Notes: generated from the sequence alone by a model not told the origin. A stretch of DNA of 64,000 bases from JAADFF01 sp013153035 (GCA_026184435.1 CP046447.1); one strand, 5' to 3'. Numbered from the stretch's first letter, positions 7,894 to 17,697 are shown. Made by a program: numbers and translations.

Positions 7894-9451
7894 GGAAGGT
7901 TAAAACCCCCTCGGCTATTGATTGTGCAATAGCAGATTGGTAATTATCATTGAGTAAAATGCTAAGATCTTGGCTATTTGTCATGTATCCTGTCTCTATG
8001 AGAACTGATGGTGGCCATCCAGATAGTATAATTAGTTTCATGTATTGAGGATCCTTATGCTTTGGAATAGGACTTATCAAATCCATAGACTTGTCTATAG
8101 ATTTGGCGAGGAACCTATCATATGCTTTGCGATAGTAGATTTCATATCCTCGTATGGATTTTGAGTAGGGATTGGCATTAGCATGGATACTAATAACAAC
8201 ATTGGGATGAAGTAGGTTGATCATATGAACCCGTTCTGAAAGATATGGAGTTTCAGGATTATTTTCTTCTGTACGAGCCATGTATACTTTGATTCCTTTG
8301 CTTTCTAGTATGTTTTTCAGTTTCAAAGCAATAGCAAGGTTTATCCGACTTTCGTAGTATTGCCCCACAATGGCCCCCATATCATAGTAACCATTATCAT
8401 AGGTTCCATGCCCTGGTGATATGTAGACGCTAAGAGGTTTATTATAGGGAGGAAGACCTATATAAGATCTTAATTCGTTCCGAGTATTCATTATCTTGGC
8501 GATATATTTGTTGTATGTTGTACCTATAGAATCTTTGCCTTCTGTTTCATTCCAGAGGGCTTGTAGATAGCCTGTGTCTCCTAAAAGATAAGCACCAAGG
8601 GCTCCGGCTTCAGTACCCCATGTTCTCATCTTGTAATACATGTAATATGTACCTGCTGCAATATTGTTGTCAATATCGTATATGGCATTTGTACTTGTGT
8701 CTAGACCTAAAAAATTTGCTATGGGCTGATATACAAAATCCTTTAGTTGCATAAGGCCTTTAGCATCGCTTTTGCTGCGTGCATAAGGTTTAAATTTACT
8801 TTCCCATCTCATTTGGGCGAGTATAAGCAACGGATCAATGCCAAAGGTTTTACTCCATTTGGCAGTGCTGTATGCAATAGATTTTACCGTTTCTGTTGGT
8901 GTACTTATTTCATGATGGCGTGTGTATGCCATCAGAATTTTATATAGTTCTTCGCCAGACAAGAATATGAAAGTTTCTCCTCTTTCTGATTTTGGTATCA
9001 GCTTGATGTCTGCAACTATAATATGTGGTGTAGAAGTTTGACTTTCCGTAGGTGTTGTTGTTTGACTTCCTGTTTCTGTTCCTGTAGATGTGCTTGCTGT
9101 TGACGGAGTGGAAATAAAAAAGTCGCGGGGTGCTATAATGAGACTTTCGTCTGTCGAAGTGGCAATGTAGTTTGTTGGAGTGACAATAGTTATTGGGTAT
9201 GTAGTAAGTAGAGCGATAGATGAAGAGTTTGTCGATGATGCACTGCCAACAGTTGTATCTGGAAACTTGTATATCTTGTAAAAGTTATCACTTATTTGTT
9301 TCATATGTAGTGGGGCAGGTGTCAGTTTGACGAAGTTTCGACCTATTTCTATATTAATGAGTTGAGGTGTGGCAATGGCAGAGACCGATAAACTAAGAAA
9401 GCTTCCGATTATTGTTAATGCAATGATTACAGCTATGTATGTTTTTCTCAT
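7874..9451 (-). CDS. Secreted lytic transglycosylase / N-acetylmuramoyl-L-alanine amidase fusion
   Basis: A signal peptide (MRKTYIAVIIALT...) is followed by a region that ends in a Ser/Thr-rich linker around residues 95-140. Next is an SLT-type transglycosylase domain (catalytic Glu in QMRWESKF, then KSDAKGLMQLK and a GAYLLGD segment). At the C-terminus is an Amidase_3 domain with PGHG, the YESRIN Glu, SIHANAN and the LIETGYMTN Glu as zinc and catalytic residues. One enzyme would thus cut both glycan strands and peptide stems of peptidoglycan. I chose ATG 9451 because it gives a clean signal peptide; ATG 9472 adds seven residues and would suit a near-leaderless mRNA. It is divergent from the LCP gene. 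Confidence 0.85.
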   Translation of the reverse strand: MRKTYIAVIIALTIIGSFLSLSVSAIATPQLINIEIGRNFVKLTPAPLHMKQISDNFYKIYKFPDTTVGSASSTNSSSIALLTTYPITIVTPTNYIATSTDESLIIAPRDFFISTPSTASTSTGTETGSQTTTPTESQTSTPHIIVADIKLIPKSERGETFIFLSGEELYKILMAYTRHHEISTPTETVKSIAYSTAKWSKTFGIDPLLILAQMRWESKFKPYARSKSDAKGLMQLKDFVYQPIANFLGLDTSTNAIYDIDNNIAAGTYYMYYKMRTWGTEAGALGAYLLGDTGYLQALWNETEGKDSIGTTYNKYIAKIMNTRNELRSYIGLPPYNKPLSVYISPGHGTYDNGYYDMGAIVGQYYESRINLAIALKLKNILESKGIKVYMARTEENNPETPYLSERVHMINLLHPNVVISIHANANPYSKSIRGYEIYYRKAYDRFLAKSIDKSMDLISPIPKHKDPQYMKLIILSGWPPSVLIETGYMTNSQDLSILLNDNYQSAIAQSIAEGVLTFLGSDNR

Positions 9452-9478
9452 GGCTCCAAATGAATTATACATGACTAC

Positions 9479-9487
9479 TGATATAAT
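9479..9487 (+). promoter_or_regulatory. Extended -10 promoter of the LCP gene
   Basis: TGATATAAT at 9479-9487 is an extended -10 element (TGn plus TATAAT). The predicted start of transcription is about 9494, leaving a short leader with a GGGAGGG ribosome-binding site before GTG 9520. No good -35 element is seen. Confidence 0.6.
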
Positions 9488-9519
9488 ATATAGGCATTAT
9501 GCTATGGGAGGGATAAATA

Positions 9520-11151
9520 GTGAGCGTAAAAAAGAAGATTTTATACATAGTATCCTTTTTAATTTTAGGAGTGATTATTGGTGTTGGGTATTGGGCCTAT
9601 ACTGTAGGTAGTGCTAATGTTTGGAATGGTAAGGGTACAGTAGAAAAGAAAGACGAGGGTACAGTTAAAGGTGAAGGCAAAGAATTATATGTAGAGGTTT
9701 ATGTAGACAAATATGTGACTCAAACTGGAACCCTTGTATTAGATGGAAACAAATTCTATGTTCTTACGAGGTCTGGTACTATAGCTCCCGATGCTTCTAA
9801 TGTTATTGCTATAAAGTCGCAAACAGGTCGTATTATTACCCAGCGTAACGCCAGATGGTATAGAAATAAGACTGTTTCCGTTATTGTAAAAGTGAAAGAG
9901 AAGCTTCTTATATATCCTGATAAGGCTACAGATGTTGTTTTTATAGATCCGGTATCTGGTAAAAAGATTCCAGCCGATAAACTGGCAGAATATAAAGGGA
10001 AACAGATCATTGTTGTCCGAAAGATTACAAAACCTGCGGTGTGGCTTGTTGCAGGTATTGACTCCCGCAATGGTATTCTCTATGGTCATAATGATTCTGT
10101 AATGCTTCTTTTCATTAATCCCAAAACCAGTAGTATCACTATCCTCTCTATCCCACGAGACACTATTGTGTACATACCCCGTCTGAAATCTTATACAAAG
10201 CTGGCCCATGCCTTTATCTATTCGAGAGCTGGTGACCCACAAGATGGTGCTCGATCGCTTATTGAAACGCTCGAGTATAACTTTGGTGTGCATATTGACC
10301 GCTATATAATCTTTTCATTTAAAGGTGTGGCCGATGTTATTGATGCCATTGGAGGTATTGATGTACATCTTGATAAAAGAATATGCTGTCATAGCCATGA
10401 TTGGGCTTGTCGCGGAGGTACATGTCTTGGGCCGGGAGAGGTTCATCTTGATGGTAGAAAATTCCTTGTTTTCTGGCGTTCCCGCACGAGTGATATAGAG
10501 CGTGTTGAAAGGCAGATGAAATTTCTTACATCTCCTGATGTGAAGAATCAAGTTATGGAAAAGTTATCTTTATCTCTTGCCGATGAGTTGATGAAGATAT
10601 GGGGTAATGAGATTGTTTCTGATACCTCTCCAGATAAATGGATCAAGCTTGCATATGATATTAGAGATTATCATATCAGGTCGGAATCACTAAAAGTTTA
10701 TGATGTCTGGGGATGTTACGCCGCTGATCTAACTGTAGAGGTATCGGCATTGAAGTATGACGATGCATGGCTGAAAGACTTTTATATAAAGGTCTTTGGT
10801 CCAGAGCTAGCATCTGAGTATATAAAGGGGATACATCCTGATAGGACAGTAGGTCAATTGGGACATTGTGTCAAACCTGAGACCCCATCAACTTCTACAA
10901 CATCTACACAGACGACAGGGACACAAACGCAAACGTCTTCACCTTCCTTGAACCCATCTGGTCAGTCAGGTACACAACCGGCAACTACTACACAGACTGC
11001 TACGGAAGTAGAGAAAACCAGTGCTACATCTACTAGGTCTTCTACAGTAACTGAAACATCTACCACATCAACGGCTACGATATCTACGGGAACAGAAACT
11101 TCTGTTTCTACATCGTCTACATCTACTACGGCTACAGGTGGTACACCGTGA
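9520..11151 (+). CDS. LytR-CpsA-Psr family glycopolymer ligase with Thr/Ser-rich tail
   Basis: A 543-residue membrane-anchored protein. A transmembrane segment lies at residues 5-27, then an accessory region, then the LCP domain at about 170-330 (LVAGIDSR, INPKTSSITILSIPRDT, HAFIYSR..DGARSLIETLE, DAIGGIDVHLDKR, and a LDGRKFLVFWRSR-type arginine site). LCP enzymes transfer undecaprenyl-linked glycopolymers to peptidoglycan or protein. From about residue 456 the tail is almost only Thr, Ser, Gly, Gln and Pro and looks like a cell-wall spacer or O-glycosylation region. It matches in style the linker of the divergent amidase. The GTG start follows GGGAGGG. Confidence 0.87.
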   Translation: MSVKKKILYIVSFLILGVIIGVGYWAYTVGSANVWNGKGTVEKKDEGTVKGEGKELYVEVYVDKYVTQTGTLVLDGNKFYVLTRSGTIAPDASNVIAIKSQTGRIITQRNARWYRNKTVSVIVKVKEKLLIYPDKATDVVFIDPVSGKKIPADKLAEYKGKQIIVVRKITKPAVWLVAGIDSRNGILYGHNDSVMLLFINPKTSSITILSIPRDTIVYIPRLKSYTKLAHAFIYSRAGDPQDGARSLIETLEYNFGVHIDRYIIFSFKGVADVIDAIGGIDVHLDKRICCHSHDWACRGGTCLGPGEVHLDGRKFLVFWRSRTSDIERVERQMKFLTSPDVKNQVMEKLSLSLADELMKIWGNEIVSDTSPDKWIKLAYDIRDYHIRSESLKVYDVWGCYAADLTVEVSALKYDDAWLKDFYIKVFGPELASEYIKGIHPDRTVGQLGHCVKPETPSTSTTSTQTTGTQTQTSSPSLNPSGQSGTQPATTTQTATEVEKTSATSTRSSTVTETSTTSTATISTGTETSVSTSSTSTTATGGTP

Positions 11152-11630
11152 GGAATATGAAAGAAGCTACAGGAGATTTGTTATCTTCGGCTGCTCCCAG
11201 TGTTAAAGCCTACCTGAGGTTAAGAACTCTATGGAAGGATATCATGCGTATACACAAAGGTAGAAAGGTGCTTGATTTATCATCTCTTACGGAGCCACTG
11301 GGTATATATACCGAAGAACTTCATGTGGGGGCATATTCTCCTGCTGTTGCTTCTGCTATTAAGAGGTATGAAGGTGAGTTTTTGAAAACCTTGAAGAAGT
11401 ATGGTTTTCATGTTAGCAGCTTGAAGATAAAGATTGTTAAACAAGGTAGAGATAATAATATAGAAGGTGAGGAACAAACTGCCCATAATAAGTTTGTCAG
11501 TTTTTCTGATGAGGAAATTGAAAAGGCTAGTCGTTTGTTTTCTATGATAGATGACAACGACATTAAAAAAAGGTTGGCAATCATTTGGTTGAAGAGTCAG
11601 AGAGGAGGTAGTGCGTGTGGGAGAGTATAA
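11148..11630 (+). CDS. dciA: DUF721 / DciA-like helicase-associated protein
   Basis: A 160-residue protein with a DUF721-like N-terminal half (LRLRTLWKDIMR...GRKVLDLSSL, then a strand-rich part with ELHVGAYSPAVASAIKRYE). It lies directly before gyrB, the classical location of DciA/DUF721 genes. DciA loads or stabilises the replicative helicase in bacteria without DnaC. Similarity is modest and the call leans on position. It starts at GTG 11148, overlapping the LCP stop. It carries an unusual polar C-terminal extension after residue 100. Confidence 0.6.
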   Translation: MRNMKEATGDLLSSAAPSVKAYLRLRTLWKDIMRIHKGRKVLDLSSLTEPLGIYTEELHVGAYSPAVASAIKRYEGEFLKTLKKYGFHVSSLKIKIVKQGRDNNIEGEEQTAHNKFVSFSDEEIEKASRLFSMIDDNDIKKRLAIIWLKSQRGGSACGRV

Positions 11631-13548
11631 AGCGGATAATATTGTTGTTTTAGAGCAGATAGAGGGTGTTAGAAAAAGGCCGGCTATGTACATAGGTAGC
11701 ACCGATTGGCGTGGCCTTCACCATCTTGTATGGGAAATACTTGACAACTCTGTTGACGAGGCAATGGCAGGTTATGCCGATAAGATAGTGGTAACCCTTC
11801 ACACCGATGGTTCTGTTTCAGTGGAGGATAACGGAAGAGGTATTCCTGTAGACGTCCATCCTAAAACAGGTAAGTCTGCACTAGAGGTTGTTTTTACCAA
11901 GCTCCATGCTGGTGGTAAATTTGATAGTAAAGCATATAAAGTATCTGGTGGTCTTCACGGTGTTGGTGTTACTGTTGTTAACGCTCTCAGTGAATGGCTT
12001 GTGGTTGATGTATGGCGTGATGGTAAGCATTACAGAATGCGTTTTGAAAGAGGTAAGGTTGTAGAACCGCTTACTGTTGTCGAAGAGGGGATAGACAAGA
12101 GAGGGACTCGTGTCAGATTCAAGCCTGATCCTGAGATATTTGAAACAACAAAGTTCGACTATGATATTATTTATGATCGTTTGGAAGAGTTGTCTTATCT
12201 CAATCCCAAGGTAAAGTTTATCCTAATTGACGAGTTTACCGGTGATAGCAAAGAGTTTTATTCCGAAGAGGGTATTAAAGAGCTTCTGTTAGAGATTATA
12301 GGTCAAGCAAAGCCTATCCTTTCAGAAAGTGTTTATTTTAAGGGTGAAGGAGATTCTCCCGATGGAAAAGCTCATTTAGAGGTTGAGGTAGCCTTTCAGT
12401 ATGTAGAAAATGATGGAGAAACCATATATTCATTTGTTAACTCTATTCGTACCGCCGATGGCGGTACCCATGTCTCAGGTTTCCGAAGAGGACTTGTCAG
12501 GGCTATAAATGACCTTGCTCGTAGAGAAGGTGTGTTGAAGGATAAGCAGTCTTACACTGCAGAGGATGTAAAGGAAGGGCTTAGAGCTGTTGTATCTGTT
12601 AAGCTTCCAGAACCTCAATTTGAAGGGCAGACAAAGGGTAAGCTTGGCACTTCTTGGGTACGTTCTGTGGTGGATAAAATCACATATGATGCAGTTGATA
12701 ACTACTTTGCCACACGTACCTCTGAGCTAAAGGCCGTTCTTGAGCGTATAGAGCTAGCTAAAAGGGCAAGAGAGGCTGCGAGAAAGAGTCGAGAACTTGT
12801 GAAGAAGCAGGCAAAGAGAGCTGGTGGCCTTCTCCCTGGCAAACTGGCTGATTGTTCAGATAAAAATCCTGAGCATAGGGAGCTGTTCATCGTTGAGGGT
12901 GATTCAGCTGGTGGTAGTGCCAAGCAAGCAAGAGATAGGGCCCATCAGGCAATACTTCCCCTTCGAGGTAAAATCCTTAATGTTGAAAAAGCGTCACTGG
13001 ATAAAATACTTTCTAACAGGGAAATTCGTGACCTGATATCGGCTATTGGAACAGGTATTGGTGATGATATTGATCTTTCTAAGCTAAGATATAACAAGAT
13101 TATTATCATGACAGATGCCGATGTTGACGGTGCCCATATTAGAACTCTGCTTTTGACATTTTTCTACCGTTTTATGAAACCACTTGTTGAAAATGGACAT
13201 GTATACATAGCTCTTGCTCCACTTTATAAGGTTGAGTGGGGAAGAGGTAAGAATAAGAAAGTACAGTATATATACTCTGACGAGGAACTTGAAAAGCTTA
13301 TAAAAGAATTAGAAGATCAGGGAATTGAGAAGTATGAAATTCAAAGGTATAAAGGTCTTGGTGAGATGAATGCTGAACAGCTTTGGGCTACAACGATGGA
13401 TCCTCGTAGAAGGGTACTTCTTCAGGTAACTGTTGATGATGCAGAGGAGGCCAATGAAATAATGAGTATTCTTATGGGAGAGAAAGTTGAGCCCCGTAGA
13501 AAATTTATAGAAGAACATGCACTTGAAGTCAAGAATCTTGATATTTAG
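11617..13548 (+). CDS. gyrB: DNA gyrase subunit B
   Basis: A type IIA topoisomerase B subunit of about 643 residues. The GHKL ATPase motifs are present (EILDNSVDEAM, VEDNGRGIPV, GGLHGVGVTVVNALS), as is the transducer K loop region (PQFEGQTKGKLG). The TOPRIM motifs EGDSAGGSAKQ and DADVDGAHIR and the C-terminal GLGEMNAEQLW are also clear. With GyrA it introduces negative supercoils. I chose GTG 11617 because AGGAGGT at 11603-11609 is seven bases upstream; GTG 11611 is too close. It overlaps dciA by 14 bases and gyrA follows in the same operon. Confidence 0.97.
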   Translation: MGEYKADNIVVLEQIEGVRKRPAMYIGSTDWRGLHHLVWEILDNSVDEAMAGYADKIVVTLHTDGSVSVEDNGRGIPVDVHPKTGKSALEVVFTKLHAGGKFDSKAYKVSGGLHGVGVTVVNALSEWLVVDVWRDGKHYRMRFERGKVVEPLTVVEEGIDKRGTRVRFKPDPEIFETTKFDYDIIYDRLEELSYLNPKVKFILIDEFTGDSKEFYSEEGIKELLLEIIGQAKPILSESVYFKGEGDSPDGKAHLEVEVAFQYVENDGETIYSFVNSIRTADGGTHVSGFRRGLVRAINDLARREGVLKDKQSYTAEDVKEGLRAVVSVKLPEPQFEGQTKGKLGTSWVRSVVDKITYDAVDNYFATRTSELKAVLERIELAKRAREAARKSRELVKKQAKRAGGLLPGKLADCSDKNPEHRELFIVEGDSAGGSAKQARDRAHQAILPLRGKILNVEKASLDKILSNREIRDLISAIGTGIGDDIDLSKLRYNKIIIMTDADVDGAHIRTLLLTFFYRFMKPLVENGHVYIALAPLYKVEWGRGKNKKVQYIYSDEELEKLIKELEDQGIEKYEIQRYKGLGEMNAEQLWATTMDPRRRVLLQVTVDDAEEANEIMSILMGEKVEPRRKFIEEHALEVKNLDI

Positions 13549-13564
13549 TTTGAGGTGATGTGCG

Positions 13565-15919
13565 GTGGGTATGTTTGATAATGTCAGATATAGGAACTTA
13601 ACAGATGAGTTGAAACAATCCTATCTTGATTATGCAATGTCTGTTATTGTGGGAAGAGCTCTTCCCGATGTTAGGGACGGCTTAAAGCCTGTTCAGAGAC
13701 GCATTTTGTATGCTATGTACGACATGGGTAATTTACCTGATAGACCGTATAAAAAATCTGCCCGTGTTGTCGGTGAAGTACTTGGTAAGTATCATCCCCA
13801 TGGTGATAATGCCGTTTACGATGCTCTTGTGAGAATGGCACAAGACTTTAATATGCGTTATCCTCTTATAGATGGGCAGGGTAACTTTGGTTCCATGGAT
13901 GGCGATAGCGCTGCTGCAATGCGTTATACAGAGGTAAGACTTCACAAGATAGCACTTGAGATGTTAAAGGATATAGATAAGGATACTATCGATATGATGC
14001 CAAATTTCGATGGCACATTAAAAGAACCTGTAGTTCTTCCAGCACTTCTTCCCAATCTTCTTGTTAATGGTTCTAGTGGTATAGCCGTTGGTATGTCTAC
14101 GAGTATACCTCCTCATAATTTAGGAGAGGTGGTTGATGCTCTTATTAAGGTGCTCAGAAATGAGAATGTTACCATTGATGAAATAATGGGTGTGCTTCCT
14201 GCTCCAGACTTTCCTACAGGTGGTATTATTGATGATCCAGAAAGGTTGAGACAAATTTATAAGACGGGTAGGGGAACATTCCACCTTAGGGGAAAATGGA
14301 GAGTAGAAGATGGACGTGGCGGAAGAAAACTTCTTGTTATTACGGAGATACCTTATCAGGTTAACAAGGCACACCTTGTTGAATCTATAGCCAAACTTAT
14401 TGTTGATGGCAAACTTCCTGGTGCAGATGAAGTGCGAGATGAGTCTAACAGGCATGGTGTACGTATTGTTGTGGAACTCAAGCGTGGTGCTTCACCAGAT
14501 GTTATTGTAGACCAGCTTCTGAGGTATACCAATCTCAGAATCTCGTACAGCGTTATTCTTGTCGCTATTGTCAATGGTATGCCAAAACAGTTGTCTTTGC
14601 TTGATATACTCAAAGAGTTTATTGCCTTTAGAAGAGAGGTTGTTGAAAGAAGAGCTCGTTATGATCTGAGAAAGGCTGAGGAGAGACATCATATTGTAAT
14701 TGGACTTCTCAGGGCACTTGATATTATTGATGAAATCATTGCCCATATTAGGGGGTCAGAAAATGCAGAGGAGGCTAAGATAGGGCTTATAGAAAAGTTT
14801 GGATTCAGTGAAGCCCAGGCTACAGCCATTTTGAATATGCGTTTGCAGAGGTTAGCTAAACTTGAAAGAGATAAGCTTGTAGATGAGAAAAATAAGCTGG
14901 AGGAGATTATTGCATACAATAAGCGTATTCTTGAGGATCCCCTGTTTAGGGATAGTGTTGTTGAAAGGGAACTTAGGGAATTAAAAGAAAAGTATGCCGA
15001 TCCAAGAAGAACAGAGATTGGTGGATATGTAAGAAAAAATGCTGATTTGCCTGCTGTTATGCAGAGGGTAGAGCTTCTTCTTGGTGGTTTCATTAGGAGA
15101 GTTAGCCCAGAAAAGGATGTACATGAAGAATGCATCATGTGTGTAGAGGTACCTCTTAATGGAGAGATTCTAATTATCACTAATCATGGTAGAGCATTAA
15201 GAATGGAAGTTGCACATCTGCCTGAAGGGACAAGAGGTAAGAAAGGGGCCAAAGTAGGCGATATTTTCAATATGGCTGCTAGCGAGGATGTTATTGGACT
15301 GAAAGCCCTCGATAACGAGAGAGATATTCTTCTCATCACGGCAGGAGGTAGAGGCAAAATAGTTCCTGGAGATGTACTCTTAACCAGTCGTGGCAGGGTA
15401 ACAACAATTATGAGCCTTATTCCTGGAGATGAACTTGTGTTTGCCGAGGATGTACCAGAAGATAAAGATCAGTTGGTTGTTGTTACGAAAAATGGTAAGG
15501 CTTCCCGTTATAAGATAGGGGAAATTTCTGTTCAAGGAATGAATGCACGGGGTAGTAAGCTAGTTAAGACAACAGATAAAGATGCTGTTGCGGATGCAGA
15601 TTTCCACGATTCTTCTGATAGCGATGCGTTGTTATTTACCATGACCCGTAAGGGATATGGAAAGGCTACAAATATTGAAGATATTCCCTTGAGGCACCGA
15701 GGTAGTGGTGGTGTTATTCTTCAAAGGGTAGATAGTACTACTGGTAAAGTCGTTCTTGCTAAGGTTGTTGACGATGATGTGTCTGAAGTGCGTGTTATTA
15801 CCGATGAGAGAGTATGGAGTATTCCTCGAGATGGTGACACATTACCTGTTATGGGAAGAGGTGCCAGGGGCAAGAAGATAATGAAAGGAAATGTGAAGGT
15901 AATAGGAAAGGTGATGTGA
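13565..15919 (+). CDS. gyrA: DNA gyrase subunit A
   Basis: A 784-residue A subunit. The catalytic tyrosine is Tyr121 (AMRYTE). The quinolone-determining region reads HPHGDNAVYD, so the position equivalent to E. coli Ser83 is Asn82. The C-terminal six-bladed pinwheel domain follows from about residue 500. The GyrA box is degenerate (EGTRGKKGAK in place of QRRGGKG), but it is present and favours GyrA over ParC. It starts at GTG 13565 after GAGGTGAT. It lies 16 bases after gyrB and just before hflX. Confidence 0.95.
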   Translation: MGMFDNVRYRNLTDELKQSYLDYAMSVIVGRALPDVRDGLKPVQRRILYAMYDMGNLPDRPYKKSARVVGEVLGKYHPHGDNAVYDALVRMAQDFNMRYPLIDGQGNFGSMDGDSAAAMRYTEVRLHKIALEMLKDIDKDTIDMMPNFDGTLKEPVVLPALLPNLLVNGSSGIAVGMSTSIPPHNLGEVVDALIKVLRNENVTIDEIMGVLPAPDFPTGGIIDDPERLRQIYKTGRGTFHLRGKWRVEDGRGGRKLLVITEIPYQVNKAHLVESIAKLIVDGKLPGADEVRDESNRHGVRIVVELKRGASPDVIVDQLLRYTNLRISYSVILVAIVNGMPKQLSLLDILKEFIAFRREVVERRARYDLRKAEERHHIVIGLLRALDIIDEIIAHIRGSENAEEAKIGLIEKFGFSEAQATAILNMRLQRLAKLERDKLVDEKNKLEEIIAYNKRILEDPLFRDSVVERELRELKEKYADPRRTEIGGYVRKNADLPAVMQRVELLLGGFIRRVSPEKDVHEECIMCVEVPLNGEILIITNHGRALRMEVAHLPEGTRGKKGAKVGDIFNMAASEDVIGLKALDNERDILLITAGGRGKIVPGDVLLTSRGRVTTIMSLIPGDELVFAEDVPEDKDQLVVVTKNGKASRYKIGEISVQGMNARGSKLVKTTDKDAVADADFHDSSDSDALLFTMTRKGYGKATNIEDIPLRHRGSGGVILQRVDSTTGKVVLAKVVDDDVSEVRVITDERVWSIPRDGDTLPVMGRGARGKKIMKGNVKVIGKVM

Positions 15920-15920
15920 G

Positions 15921-17201
15921 ATGCCCCATGAAATGATAAATCTTGAAGAAGAGGCCAAACAGAAAGAGCGGGTTATCATAGCCGCTTTGGATAGGGGAAG
16001 TGCCTCTTATACATCAGATATACTTGATGAAATGGAGCGGCTGGTAGAAACAGCTGGTGGAGAGGTGGTAGGTAGGGTGGTGCAGAGGAGAAAATATCCG
16101 CACCCTGCCTACTACTTTGGGAAAGGAAAACTGAGAGAAATTAAAAGATATGCAGAAGCCCTTTCCGCTGAAACCCTTATTGTTGATGGAGAACTGACAG
16201 CTTCCCAAAAGAGAAATATAGAGGATATTACCGGGTTGAAAGTGGTCGATAGAACTCAGCTTATCCTTGATATATTTGCACAGCATGCCACTACTGAAGA
16301 GGGTAAATTGCAGGTAGAGCTTGCTCAGCTTGAGTATAACTTGCCAAGACTTGTAGGCATGGGGAAGGAAATGAGCAGGTTAGGCGGTGGTATTGGTACG
16401 AGAGGACCTGGTGAAAAAAAACTTGAGGTGGATAGAAGGCGTATACGCAGACGTATTTCTGTTATCAAGAGGCAGCTAGCAGATTTGGAAAAGGACCGTG
16501 AGCTCAGAAGAAAGAAGAGAAAGCGTGAAAACAAGATTGTGTCTTTAGTAGGTTACACCAATGCCGGTAAATCCACACTACTAAGAAGGTTATCAGGAGA
16601 CAAAGATGTATTTGTGGCAGATATGCTATTTGCAACCTTAGCTCCGACAATGAGGAGAGTTGCATTGCCTTCTGGTAGGACGGTTATCTTTGCTGATACT
16701 GTAGGTTTTATTAGGCGACTTCCCCATACGCTTATTGAAGCGTTTAAGGCAACACTTGAAGAGATAAAAGAGTCGGATCTTGCCCTTATAATACTTGATG
16801 CTACAGATGAAAATTATAAAGATAAACTGCGTGTAGTGAAAGGTGTATTAAAAGAAATAGGTGCTGAAAAATTACCTTTAATGCTTGTTTTCAATAAGAT
16901 AGACCTTTTAGACAAGGAAGATTTGGAAGATTTAAAAAGAGAGTATACAGATGCACTCTTTGTTTCAGCCAAGACTGGTGAAGGGATAGACAAGCTACTG
17001 GAGGCTGTTGATGAAAAACTATTTGGTGAATCCATTTCTGCGGAAGTCTTTGTACCATATGATAAGACTGGTGTTTTATGGAGTTTTAAAGATAAACTTC
17101 AGATAGAGAAGTTGGAGTCTTTTGAACATGGAGAAAAATATAAAGTTGCTGGACCCAAAGAGGATATTAAAATGCTTATAGGAAAGCTTGGGGGTGAGTA
17201 G
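15921..17201 (+). CDS. hflX: Ribosome-associated GTPase HflX
   Basis: A 426-residue GTPase. The HflX N-domain is present (YYFGKGKLREI, then FAQHATTEEGKLQVELAQLEY), with the glycine-rich GGGIGTRGPGEKKLE linker, a charged coiled coil and the Era-like G domain. The G domain has G1 GYTNAGKST, G3 DTVGF, G4 NKID and G5 SAKTG. HflX splits stalled or heat-damaged ribosomes. ATG 15921 is one base after the gyrA stop. Confidence 0.95.
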   Translation: MPHEMINLEEEAKQKERVIIAALDRGSASYTSDILDEMERLVETAGGEVVGRVVQRRKYPHPAYYFGKGKLREIKRYAEALSAETLIVDGELTASQKRNIEDITGLKVVDRTQLILDIFAQHATTEEGKLQVELAQLEYNLPRLVGMGKEMSRLGGGIGTRGPGEKKLEVDRRRIRRRISVIKRQLADLEKDRELRRKKRKRENKIVSLVGYTNAGKSTLLRRLSGDKDVFVADMLFATLAPTMRRVALPSGRTVIFADTVGFIRRLPHTLIEAFKATLEEIKESDLALIILDATDENYKDKLRVVKGVLKEIGAEKLPLMLVFNKIDLLDKEDLEDLKREYTDALFVSAKTGEGIDKLLEAVDEKLFGESISAEVFVPYDKTGVLWSFKDKLQIEKLESFEHGEKYKVAGPKEDIKMLIGKLGGE

Positions 17202-17202
17202 T

Positions 17203-17697
17203 GTGTTTTTTAAAGATGTTGAGCCTGTGATGAATGAGACAACAAGGAAACTGGGTATGTATACATCTATGGTTATAGGGCTCAGAGATGTGCTTGAGAG
17301 CGTGGCTTGGGAAGTGTTTCATGGACTTATCCATGATGAAGAGGCACGTAAACAGCTTGATGAACTGATTGCGGGTAAACCCCATGCATCTGAAGTGTAT
17401 GATTTTATCCATTCTGATTCCTTTCAGGAAATCATCAAGGCTGTTATCAATGGCTATATAACTGATGTTGTGCCACCATATATAGCTGCTGTTTGGGATA
17501 AAGACGAAGAAGAATTTACCAAAATTCTATATACATTTGATCCTAAAGAGGCTGTAGAAAAGAGTGTAAATCCTATTCTCGACATTCTTACTGTCATTGT
17601 GCTCATGTTCGCGGAAAAAGGTCAAATAGAAGCAAATGATGTGGTTTCTGCTGTTCACCATGTTTTATCTGGTGGTGCAGGAGGCGATGTGTCTTGA
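17203..17697 (+). CDS. Conserved-looking hypothetical protein between hflX and maf
   Basis: A protein of about 164 residues that I do not recognise. It is predicted mainly helical and acidic, with no signal peptide; one hydrophobic helix near residues 130-145 (ILDILTVIVLMF) could be buried or peripheral. I start it at GTG 17203 because GGGGGTGA lies five bases upstream; the TTG at 17188 is upstream of that site. It overlaps maf by 4 bases and so is almost certainly co-translated. Confidence 0.65.
   Translation: MFFKDVEPVMNETTRKLGMYTSMVIGLRDVLESVAWEVFHGLIHDEEARKQLDELIAGKPHASEVYDFIHSDSFQEIIKAVINGYITDVVPPYIAAVWDKDEEEFTKILYTFDPKEAVEKSVNPILDILTVIVLMFAEKGQIEANDVVSAVHHVLSGGAGGDVS

Noticed and set aside
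10871..11148. A tandem DNA repeat in the Thr/Ser-rich tail of the LCP gene
   Set aside because: It is low-complexity coding sequence (ACA, TCT, ACT codons) without a constant repeat unit.
11148..15919. Chromosomal origin near gyrB and gyrA
   Set aside because: There is no dnaA, dnaN or recF, no cluster of DnaA boxes that I can see, and no sign of strand skew reversal.
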